Of a stretch of DNA of 7,500 bases, positions 1-7,500 are shown one piece after another. Every line of letters starts with the position of its first letter. Within the stretch, counting starts at the first letter, position 1. Origin of the DNA: Verrucomicrobiales bacterium (GTDB taxonomy: Bacteria; Verrucomicrobiota; Verrucomicrobiia; Limisphaerales; UBA1100); NCBI GenBank assembly GCA_002724615.1, contig PBPF01000022.1, forward strand, positions 2,866 to 10,365, read 5' to 3'. The translations under genes were made by a program, and so were the position numbers. The notes beneath the pieces are model-generated. The model was not told the DNA's origin. It searched no databases and saw nothing but the letters and a program-made list of their open reading frames with translations.

Positions 1-2234
1 CCTTGCGGCATGGGGCGCCACCAGTAGCACCAGCCCCACCAGCTGGGATAGCGAACTTCACGCACAACGCGCCATTTCACCTTCGCATCGTTAATGGCTA
101 CGCCGGTGTAGGCCGTGGCTTTGCCAGTGATGTTCACCTTGCCGTGTAGTTTGGCGGCGACCTTGGGGTCGTCGATGGCTACTTGGAATTTCGGGCGTTT
201 GTATTCCTCTACGTTAAAGGATGTGGAACCGCCCGGCCCGCCTTGCACCTGTAGGCTCATGCGGCCCATCAGGCGATCGCGTGGCGCGGTGAACTTGCCA
301 CTGAATGAGCCGAATTCGTTGGCGCGCTGCTGTTGCTTGTCGATCTCCTTGCCGTTGCGGTCGCGGAAGATGACGGTGAGGAACTGGTTTTTCATCACCT
401 GATAATTGTCACCGTGCTGGTCGACACTGTAGCTGATGCCCTTGTACTCAATGGTCTGGCCCGGGCGATACAGCGAGCGGTCAGTGAAGAACACCGTGCG
501 CGAGTAGGGGCGTGGGTTATGGAAGCGGTTGCTGTTGTAATGGTCGCGAGCAGTGGAAAGCTGGTCGCGATCCTTGCTGGCAAGGATGAGATAACCACGG
601 TTGGCGGCGGGGAAGCTGAATTTGCCATTAGCATCGGATGCGGTAGGCGCGGCCTCCACGCGGTTGCGGCCCTGCCGCCACCAGCCACGCAGCTTGGCAC
701 CGGCCACCGGCTCGCCGGAAATGGCGTCTAGCACAAAGCCTTCCACGCGGCCTTCGCCACTGCGGTTGCGCATCACGATGGCGAGGTCGCTGACCCAGAA
801 GTCGCTGAAGTACACGCGGTTGTTGTTTGCGCCGAAGTCCTTGGTGTGGCTGCTAATGAGGAAGTAGAAACCTTTGGGCAAACCCTTGGGCACATCAATT
901 TTTACGACTTGTTCCTGGAAATCATCAGTCGGCTTTAGTTTTACAGACCATTCTTTGACGATTTCCTTGTTCAACAAGGCGAGTTGCTCATTGCGGTTCA
1001 AGCTCTCGGGGCGCCAGTTCCGCGTGCGGATGAGGCGCTCGTAGTCGTCGGCGATGACTCGAAAGTGAATCTGGTCAACATTGCGGTACTTGACCTGAAT
1101 GTTGGGCTGGGGGTTGTTCCAGATGCGCTCCACGGTCACCTGCGATTCCTTGGCTTCAATCTGCTGGACGAGATTGTGGCACATCGCGCCGCCGGGGCTG
1201 TTGGGGTAAGTGTCCACGCCCTGCTTGGCGACTTTGTGCGCGGCCACGTAGTCGCCTTCGCCTTGCAGAACACTGGCTTGCTGATGGCGCGCGCGCGCGG
1301 AGATTTGGTGATCCGCCCATTTGGTGATGAACCGGCCGAGCGCCTTCTTGTAGTTTGCATTCTTCGTTTCGCCAAAGGCCTGCGCCTTGCCGAACTGCAG
1401 GCGCCAGAGATCGGCATCGATAAGGGCATCCTTCTTGGCGTCGTCGCTGTGGAAGCGGATGAGTTCCTGATAGAGCTTGATGGCGCGCAGCTTGCGGGAG
1501 TTGTTGTCGGAGGTCTTGGGGTTCCACTTCACGAACTCATCCGCATCGGCGAAGATTGGGCTGTCAGCGGAAATCTCGAACGCGTCGGATGCCTTCGATC
1601 CAGCCTGTTCCGGTGCCTGATAGAACTGCAGGGCGTTATGCGCCACGAAGTCGAACATGGTCGGGCGGTAGCTTTCGGGGGTGGAGCCCTTCTGCAACAG
1701 ATCGGCGTAGTCGCCCACCGGCGTCTTCTTCAAGATCACGCGTGCGGCGAGTGCCTTTTGGAATTTGTTGTCGATCTCCTCAAGGATACGCGGCAGCGAC
1801 CATTCCTTGATGTCTTTGCCGCCCGCACCGGCAGTACGCTGCATGTAACGCCAGCGGTTGCGCTGGAAGTAATGCCAGTACCAGTTGGCGAGGATGGCGT
1901 CCATCATCGGCACCATTTCCTTGGGTGCCTTGGCGATCTCGGCCTCTAGGCGGGTGATTTTTTCCTCCGGCAAATTCCCCTGGATGTTGCCCTCCAGCGC
2001 AATCTTCTTGCCGATGGCCTTGATGGCCTCGTCGTAGTTCTTGTCCTTGAGTGCTTGCGCGATGATGGGCTCCAAGTGCTTGATGGCGGTCTTGGGCAGG
2101 CCCTTTTTCAAAGCCTCGTCGTACTGTTTCCACAGTGCTTTGTTGTCCTCCACGGCCTGCTTGGGGGCAGGGGCTACCGACAAAAGCGTGGCGGCTACCG
2201 CGACAAGGGAGAGAGAAGTAATAATTTTTTTCAT
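1..2234 (-). CDS. Alpha-2-macroglobulin family protein, N-terminal 744 residues (3' end outside window)
   Basis: Bacterial alpha-2-macroglobulins are large exported proteins thought to trap or inhibit proteases that breach the outer membrane. The frame is open from the ATG at 2234 to the left edge. Residues 1-23 form a Sec-type signal peptide (MKK followed by a hydrophobic stretch to about residue 21) with no lipobox cysteine; prolines nearby make the cleavage site unclear. Residues about 25-360 are mostly helical, with TPR-like helix pairs near 245-360. An MG1-like strand region follows (about 364-480, including FWVSDLAIV), then a carboxypeptidase-regulatory-like beta sandwich from about 493 (GRVEGFVLDAISGEPVAGA). 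MG2 begins with TDRSLYRPGQTI at about 584-595, and the MG3 motif EEYKRPKF is near 676-683. The visible end is rich in Trp and Tyr. Family members usually have 1500-2000 residues, so the bait region, any CxEQ thioester and the C-terminal domains are not visible. No Shine-Dalgarno sequence is evident before the ATG. No pbpC, a common partner of this family, lies on the upstream side. The family call is firm; thioester status and target are unknown. Confidence 0.94.
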   Translation of the reverse strand, partial: MKKIITSLSLVAVAATLLSVAPAPKQAVEDNKALWKQYDEALKKGLPKTAIKHLEPIIAQALKDKNYDEAIKAIGKKIALEGNIQGNLPEEKITRLEAEIAKAPKEMVPMMDAILANWYWHYFQRNRWRYMQRTAGAGGKDIKEWSLPRILEEIDNKFQKALAARVILKKTPVGDYADLLQKGSTPESYRPTMFDFVAHNALQFYQAPEQAGSKASDAFEISADSPIFADADEFVKWNPKTSDNNSRKLRAIKLYQELIRFHSDDAKKDALIDADLWRLQFGKAQAFGETKNANYKKALGRFITKWADHQISARARHQQASVLQGEGDYVAAHKVAKQGVDTYPNSPGGAMCHNLVQQIEAKESQVTVERIWNNPQPNIQVKYRNVDQIHFRVIADDYERLIRTRNWRPESLNRNEQLALLNKEIVKEWSVKLKPTDDFQEQVVKIDVPKGLPKGFYFLISSHTKDFGANNNRVYFSDFWVSDLAIVMRNRSGEGRVEGFVLDAISGEPVAGAKLRGWWRQGRNRVEAAPTASDANGKFSFPAANRGYLILASKDRDQLSTARDHYNSNRFHNPRPYSRTVFFTDRSLYRPGQTIEYKGISYSVDQHGDNYQVMKNQFLTVIFRDRNGKEIDKQQQRANEFGSFSGKFTAPRDRLMGRMSLQVQGGPGGSTSFNVEEYKRPKFQVAIDDPKVAAKLHGKVNITGKATAYTGVAINDAKVKWRVVREVRYPSWWGWCYWWRPMPQ

Positions 2235-2355
2235 GATATCTATGCCAGCACAGTCGGGGAATTTGACGGCCCACGGGTGGGAATGCTCCGAAAATCACCG
2301 GGGAACCAGCAAAAAGCCGATTTGCAATCTACAATGGGGTCATCCTAGCAGAGAG

Positions 2356-2395
2356 CCGGCGGGATTGGCCACAAATAATTACCATGAATCGCCGG
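2356..2395. repeat. GC-rich inverted repeat, possible operator or hairpin
   Basis: CCGGCG at 2356-2361 is the reverse complement of CGCCGG at 2390-2395. The pairing continues inward, after a two-base bulge (2362-2363), with ATT (2364-2366) against AAT (2387-2389). The spacer of 20 nt is AT-rich. It lies about 30 bp upstream of the TATACT element, which would suit a regulator site or a transcript hairpin. No T-run follows on either side, so an intrinsic terminator is unlikely. An arm this short can arise by chance in GC-rich DNA. Confidence 0.35.
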
Positions 2396-2425
2396 TGTGT
2401 ATCGGCTTCGTTTTCCTTGCAACTA

Positions 2426-2431
2426 TATACT
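2426..2431 (+). promoter_or_regulatory. Candidate -10 element (TATACT) for the moxR operon
   Basis: TATACT differs from the sigma-70 consensus TATAAT at one position and sits in the most AT-rich part of the intergenic region, followed by a short A-run at 2432-2437. Transcription would start near 2438, giving a leader of about 105 nt before the ATG at 2543. No good -35 hexamer is present 16-18 bp upstream and there is no TGn extended -10, so this is only a weak candidate. Confidence 0.25.
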
Positions 2432-2542
2432 AAAAAACTAGGAGCGGTTGCGTAGTGCTACTGAATATGTCGGCAAAATCATTTGCCTCGGGCGAAGCAT
2501 TCTGGCAGGGTTCGCCGTCTTATTGACCACGTGAGTTTTTTC

Positions 2543-3596
<1,054 letters not shown>

Positions 3597-3604
<8 letters not shown>

Positions 3605-4502
3605 GGGCGCGTACAGCGAGTTTCTGGATGGCGAGGTGCTCGGGCGGTTGATGCGCCGGTTCCTGCACGCGCGCATTCCCATGATCGGCACCTTGGCGGG
3701 GCAGCATCGCAGTCCATACCGCGGTTCAAGCGTGGAGTTTGCCGAGTATCGAAAGTACGTGCCGGGCGATGACCTTCGACGACTAGATTGGCGCGTGCTG
3801 GCACGCACAGATCGCTACTACATCCGCGAGTTCGAGGCCGACACCAACCTCCGCAACTATCTGGTTCTCGACTGTTCCGGCTCCATGGCTTTTGGGCAGC
3901 ATGGCGAGCGCAAGTTTGACTTTGCCCGGCGCATCGCGGCCACTTTGGGTTATATCACAAGCCACCAGGGCGATGCAGTGGGCCTACAGTGTTACGGAGA
4001 GGATCGACTGCACGACATCCCGCCCCGTCGCAACCCGGCTCACTTAAAGTATGTCTTCGACACGCTGGCAAAAGTGCAGCCCGACGGTGAGACCTCACTG
4101 GTGGAGCAACTGCACCAACTGGCGGAGCGCATTCGGCAACGGGCGTTGGTGATCATTATCTCAGATTTTTTCTGTGACGTGGATGAACTGATGAATTGCT
4201 TCCAGCACCTTGCGTTTCAGAAACATGACTTTGCCTGCTTCCATCTGCTGGACCCGAACGAGATCAAGTTTGAGTTCGATCGGCCGATGCGATTCGTGGA
4301 CATGGAGGACAACAGTGTGCTGCTAGCCGAGCCAGAGGTCATCCGTGATGTGTATAAAGAGGCGGTGACCGAGTACCTCACTGCGCTCCACGAGGGTTGC
4401 AATAAGTTCAATGCGGACTACCGCCGCATCGAGACTGACGGCGACTACGAGAAGACGTTGGCTGACTTTCTGATCGATCGGGAGGTGTACTCAAAGGACT
4501 AG
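3597..4502 (+). CDS. DUF58 domain protein with vWA-like fold
   Basis: This is a DUF58 family protein of 301 residues, the usual partner of MoxR ATPases; the biochemical role of the family is not established. The conserved DUF58 core is clear at about 41-80, with YRGSSVEFAEYRKYVPGDD then RRLDWRVLART and IREFEADTN. A vWA-type fold follows, with a complete-looking metal site (MIDAS): DCSGS at 92-96, Thr166 in the GETS segment, and Asp190 in IIISD. No signal peptide or membrane segment is present, so it should be cytosolic, unlike some DUF58 proteins that carry N-terminal TM helices. The start is GTG at 3597, overlapping the moxR stop by 8 nt, with GCGAGG at 3585-3590 as the likely ribosome binding site, so translation is probably coupled. 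The motifs are intact and nothing looks broken. Confidence 0.94.
4493..4498 (+). promoter_or_regulatory. Ribosome binding site AAAGGA for the BatA-like gene
   Basis: AAAGGA lies in the last codons of the DUF58 gene, 10 nt before the ATG at 4509. It supports that ATG as the start. A stronger purine match, GGAGGTG at 4481-4487, is 21 nt away, which is too far for this start. Confidence 0.45.
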
Positions 4503-4508
4503 CCACTG

Positions 4509-7109
4509 ATGCTCTTCCCGAATTACTTCAATTGGTTGTCGAGCTGGTCGTATTCACCGGCGATATTTTACTATGGGCTGCCTTTGGCGCTGATCCCGGT
4601 GCTCATCCACATGTTCAACCGGCTGCGGCATCGGCGCATTGATTGGGCGGCGATGATGTTCCTTCGCATCGCGGCCAAGAAAAACACGCGCTACGCGAAG
4701 ATTCGGCAATACCTCGTGCTGCTGACGCGTGTGCTGGCGGTACTGGCGTTGTTGTTTGCGTTGTCGAGGCCGCATGTGGGCGGTTGGATGAGCCGAATGT
4801 TCGGTGGTGATCCGGAAACCATTTTGTTGGTTATGGATCGTTCGGTGAGCATGGAGGCTCGTGATGGTGGCAATGAAAACCAAAGCAAGCTGGAAGCCGC
4901 ACGTGATTTGCTCGCGAAGACAGCCAAGGATTTTCCTGATGCGGAGATTTGGTATCTCGATCCCGTGGAGGGCATCCCGCGGAGAGTGGAGAACTTGGAG
5001 GATCTGGAAACGCAGTTAGATTTTAGCGGCACGGATACCGGTGCCGACATCCCCACGCTGCTGGAGACTGCCGGCGAGTGGCTGAAGGAAAACAAGAGCG
5101 ACTTGGTGGAAGTGTGGATTGCCTCGGACATGCAGCAGAGTAATTGGCAGCCGGGTGCGAGCGGTCGCTGGGCCAAGGTGTCGGAGGCGTTGGGCGGCGA
5201 GGATTTGCCGTTTACCGCGCGGGTCCAGTTGATGGCGAAGACGGCTGCGGTGACCAACAACTTTTCCCTGCGTGTTCTTGAGGCACGTCAACGCAATGTG
5301 CGGCTAAATCAAAAGAATCAGCGCGGCCTGGAGTTGGTGCTGGATTTCAATGGGCCGGAGGGCCAATTCGTCAAGTCGGAGATTACTTACAACATTAACG
5401 GTCGCGTTCTTACCCCTAGTGACGTACAGGACAACTACCGTGCGTTATCGCCATCGCCTCTCAAGCAAAGTGTGCTGTTGCCACTGCGCGGAGAGGACTC
5501 TAACGCCACCGGCTGGGGCTATGTGCAGGTAGGGCCCGACATGTTGGAGTCGGATCGTTTTGAGTTTGATGACAACCCACGCGATAACCGTAGCTACTTT
5601 GTTTACGGCCCGGGATTGGCGCAGCAGCGGATGCTGGTAGTGGGACCTGACAATGGTGCCGCTGCCGACCTGCGTGATGCCGCCCACCCGCGGTTACCTG
5701 GTACTCCTTCAAGGGCCCGTGTGGTTTCCGTTGAAGAATTCAGCCAACTCAACCAGTCGGACAACGCCACGCATCCCGACCTAGAGGCCATCAATCAGCA
5801 CGCGTTGGTATTGTGGCACGGGTCATTGCCCGGGTCCGACACCAATGCGACGCTTCAGGCGGCTGCGACCAAACTGGAGGCTTACGTGGCCCAGGGCGGG
5901 GTGGCGGCGTTCTTCCCATCGGGCGAGAGCGCTAAGGCCACAGGTGGTACATTTGCCGGTTTCTCGTGGGACAGCACGCGGGTCTTCACGGTCACAGGCG
6001 AGGGCGGGGTTAAATCCCCGATGGATCACTTCTCCCAAGCACTGGATCCAGATGAGCCCGAGCCGCTGGGGTACCGAGTGAAGACTTGGAAACACCGTGA
6101 AGGCCCCTTGCGCAATACGCGCCGCGGCCGGCCTCAGCGTGTGAACGATTTGGTGACCATTCGCCGCAATGGCATGGTGGATCACGGCCAACTGGCACAT
6201 TTAAAACTCAAGGATGCTGCCAAGGTGGCGACATCGATCGTGGGTGGGGATTTTACCGGCAGCTACAATGGTGCGATTAACACCTTGCAGGATGGTCTGC
6301 GCGAGGTGGGCGTAGAGTTGGGCCGGATGGGCGGCGCACGCTGGACGGCGGAATCGCAGTCGGCCTTTGATGAACAATTGGCCGGACCGGTCAGCGGAAT
6401 TGATCCGGGCAAAGGCGAGACAGCACGGGAAGAGATCGAGAAACTACAGGTTTACTTTGATTACTGGCTCGACCAGTTGGCGAGTTTTGAGGCCGGGGCA
6501 TACGTACTGGCTAGTTACGACGGTGGCGACCCGTTGTTGGCCCGGCAAATTATTGGGCGCGGCGAGGCATACTTTTTCACTACGCGCCCCGACCCGGCGT
6601 GGTCGAATGTACAGGATCAATTTTTCTTCGTGGTGATGGCGCAGGAATTCATCCGCACCGGATCGGCACTGGGTGCGGGAAGTTTCTCGGTGGCGCACAG
6701 TGGCGTGTGCGGCGCATACAAACATGACGGGAAGCAGGGCGGGCTTGAGCCACAGGCGAAGGAATCGGCGGGCGGCAACTTCCGGCGCGATGCAAACGTT
6801 TACCGCTCCTCAAAGTCCAAGGATCTCGTGGCGCTGAACCGTCCGGCGGGTGAGGATGAGACGGAATACTTCAACTCTACGCAGGAGGATCTTGTGAAGG
6901 ATCTTTTCGGGCGCGTGCCGGTGCACGTTAATTGGGAGAGTGCCACAACTGGCGACGACACGATGCAGGGCGCGCGGGAGATTTGGCGTTGGTTCCTAGT
7001 TGCGATGGTGCTGGTGCTTGTGGGTGAAGCGATTCTGGTCCTGCCTAGATCCTCCGATGAAGGCGTGACGGCGCGGGCAATGCAGTCCGGTGCCACTGCC
7101 GAAAGCTAA
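4509..7109 (+). CDS. BatA-like vWA membrane protein with degenerate amidotransferase-like domain
   Basis: This is an inner-membrane protein of 866 residues. Residues 1-90 match the BatA/aerotolerance N-terminal domain: TM1 at about 18-37, a basic loop (RLRHRR...AAKK...RYAK) and TM2 at about 68-86. A vWA domain follows at about 103-245 with MIDAS residues DRSVS (110-114), Thr175 or Thr177, and Asp207 in IASD. Residues about 250-365 look like a beta domain. From 373 an alpha/beta region (RMLVVGPD, HALVLWHGSLPG, LEAYVAQGGVAAFFPSG) resembles class I glutamine amidotransferase-like domains, but no nucleophile Cys is present; the only cysteine in the protein is Cys734. A family-typical end (SYDGGDPLLAR, GRGEAYFFTT, WSNVQDQFFFV) lies at 669-707, and a last TM helix at about 825-846 with a short tail. 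The basic first loop predicts that the vWA and amidotransferase-like parts face the periplasm. It lies 6 nt after the DUF58 gene and is probably a client or partner of the MoxR ATPase. The family is confident, the exact function is not known, and I use no batA symbol because the architecture is much longer than classical BatA. Confidence 0.9.
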   Translation: MLFPNYFNWLSSWSYSPAIFYYGLPLALIPVLIHMFNRLRHRRIDWAAMMFLRIAAKKNTRYAKIRQYLVLLTRVLAVLALLFALSRPHVGGWMSRMFGGDPETILLVMDRSVSMEARDGGNENQSKLEAARDLLAKTAKDFPDAEIWYLDPVEGIPRRVENLEDLETQLDFSGTDTGADIPTLLETAGEWLKENKSDLVEVWIASDMQQSNWQPGASGRWAKVSEALGGEDLPFTARVQLMAKTAAVTNNFSLRVLEARQRNVRLNQKNQRGLELVLDFNGPEGQFVKSEITYNINGRVLTPSDVQDNYRALSPSPLKQSVLLPLRGEDSNATGWGYVQVGPDMLESDRFEFDDNPRDNRSYFVYGPGLAQQRMLVVGPDNGAAADLRDAAHPRLPGTPSRARVVSVEEFSQLNQSDNATHPDLEAINQHALVLWHGSLPGSDTNATLQAAATKLEAYVAQGGVAAFFPSGESAKATGGTFAGFSWDSTRVFTVTGEGGVKSPMDHFSQALDPDEPEPLGYRVKTWKHREGPLRNTRRGRPQRVNDLVTIRRNGMVDHGQLAHLKLKDAAKVATSIVGGDFTGSYNGAINTLQDGLREVGVELGRMGGARWTAESQSAFDEQLAGPVSGIDPGKGETAREEIEKLQVYFDYWLDQLASFEAGAYVLASYDGGDPLLARQIIGRGEAYFFTTRPDPAWSNVQDQFFFVVMAQEFIRTGSALGAGSFSVAHSGVCGAYKHDGKQGGLEPQAKESAGGNFRRDANVYRSSKSKDLVALNRPAGEDETEYFNSTQEDLVKDLFGRVPVHVNWESATTGDDTMQGAREIWRWFLVAMVLVLVGEAILVLPRSSDEGVTARAMQSGATAES

Positions 7110-7111
7110 TC

Positions 7112-7500
7112 ATGCTGCGCTTTGATGTTCCATCCTGGATCCTCGTGTTCGCGTTGGTGACAATTGTGATCACTGCGGTCCTTTGTATCCTGAACTGGTC
7201 ACGCCGCCGTGGATGGGGGGTGGCGGGATTGGAATTTTTGCGGTTCATCACAGTGGCGATGATCCTGTTTACCCTCTGCAAACCTGAGTTCCACACCGAG
7301 TTGCCGCAAAAGGAGGACAAGCAAATCGACTTATTGCTGCTGGCCGACCGATCGGAAAGCATGACCACCGAGGATTTCGTGTTCGATGAGGCTGTAGAGC
7401 CAGTGACGCGAGCTGAGGCACTCGACGCTCGCTTGGGACTGTTGGGTGCATTGACTCGCCAGCGGGAAACGGGTGAAGAGGTGATGATGGTATTCCGTCC
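7112..7500 (+). CDS. Second vWA-type membrane protein, N-terminal 129 residues (3' end outside window)
   Basis: The frame opens with ATG at 7112, 2 nt after the preceding stop, and runs off the right edge. Residues 9-28 are a strong TM helix (WILVFALVTIVITAVLCIL), followed by a basic turn (NWSRRRGW) and a second hydrophobic helix at about 40-56. The start of a vWA-like fold follows: IDLLLLADRSESM places a MIDAS-type DxSxS at residues 79, 81 and 83. The basic turn between the helices predicts that the vWA part faces the periplasm, as in the upstream protein. In related operons of PVC bacteria the gene in this place often encodes a vWA protein that also has an amidotransferase-like domain; the visible part cannot show that. 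No strong Shine-Dalgarno sequence is seen, so translation may be coupled to the upstream gene. Confidence 0.85.
   Translation, partial: MLRFDVPSWILVFALVTIVITAVLCILNWSRRRGWGVAGLEFLRFITVAMILFTLCKPEFHTELPQKEDKQIDLLLLADRSESMTTEDFVFDEAVEPVTRAEALDARLGLLGALTRQRETGEEVMMVFR

Larger units (their letters stand above)
2235..2542. other. Divergent intergenic region between the macroglobulin gene and the moxR operon
   Basis: These 308 bp separate two start codons pointing away from each other, so both promoters should lie here. The region is more AT-rich than the genes, especially around 2371-2384 and 2411-2440. It contains a GC-rich inverted repeat (2356-2395) and a TATACT element (2426-2431). I found no convincing -35 box on either strand, no convincing coding frame, no terminator-like hairpin with a U-run and no recognisable RNA. 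A 23-codon frame at 2384-2455 has no ribosome binding site and is probably chance. Confidence 0.7.

Noticed and set aside
984..1949. Open frame of 321 codons on the plus strand
   Set aside because: It lies wholly antisense to the macroglobulin gene, whose minus-strand frame shows clear family motifs. Its product has no recognisable domain, and long antisense frames are common in GC-rich coding DNA.
2225..2231. Run of seven A on the minus strand right after the macroglobulin ATG, a possible slippage site
   Set aside because: AAA-AAA codons for Lys are typical of signal-peptide starts, and the frame continues without disruption, so there is no sign of programmed or mutational frameshift.
1780..2433. 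Minus-strand frame at 1780-2298 and plus-strand frames at 2041-2433 and 2055-2348
   Set aside because: They overlap the macroglobulin signal-peptide region in other frames or run into the intergenic region, with low-complexity products and no ribosome binding sites.
2384..2455. Short frame of 23 codons beginning MNRRCVSASF in the intergenic region
   Set aside because: There is no Shine-Dalgarno sequence, it spans the candidate -10 element, and such a length is expected by chance. A leader peptide cannot be excluded but is not supported.
2483..2542. Extended MoxR start at TTG 2483
   Set aside because: The added residues (MPRAKHSGRVRRLIDHVSFF) do not look like a MoxR N-terminus, and ATG at 2543 gives a normal family length.

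Overview
The window looks like chromosomal DNA from a Gram-negative bacterium of the PVC type (Verrucomicrobiota, Planctomycetota and relatives). This is inferred from the gene set: a MoxR AAA+ ATPase, a DUF58 protein, a long BatA-like vWA membrane protein and a second vWA membrane protein in one tight operon. It is also supported by the large bacterial alpha-2-macroglobulin with an N-terminal helical part, the fairly high GC content, and weak Shine-Dalgarno signals. No 16S rRNA or other phylogenetic marker is present, so the phylum is a guess. I see no tRNA, rRNA, CRISPR array, insertion sequence or phage gene.

Left part (1-2234, minus strand): one long open frame starts at 2234 and runs without a stop off the left edge. 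It gives 744 residues of an exported alpha-2-macroglobulin family protein: signal peptide, helical TPR-like region, MG-type beta domains, the MG2 signature TDRSLYRPGQTI, and the EEYKRPKF motif before a Trp/Tyr-rich segment. The bait region, thioester and C-terminal domains lie outside the window.

Middle (2235-2542): a 308-bp divergent intergenic region. It holds an AT-rich -10-like element, a GC-rich inverted repeat, and presumably the promoters of both transcription units.

Right part (2543-7500, plus strand): a compact four-gene operon. The genes are a MoxR ATPase (353 aa), a DUF58/vWA protein (301 aa, GTG start overlapping the ATPase gene by 8 nt), an 866-aa BatA-like membrane protein (vWA plus a degenerate glutamine-amidotransferase-like region) 6 nt downstream, and, 2 nt further on, the first 129 codons of another two-TM vWA protein cut by the right edge.

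How they may work together: MoxR ATPases are thought to act as chaperones or remodelers with vWA partner proteins. The ATPase and the DUF58 protein look cytosolic. The positive-inside rule places the vWA and amidotransferase-like parts of the two membrane proteins in the periplasm, the same compartment as the divergently encoded macroglobulin. A cell-envelope remodeling or protection module spanning the inner membrane is a reasonable hypothesis, but the link between the two transcription units rests only on their adjacency.
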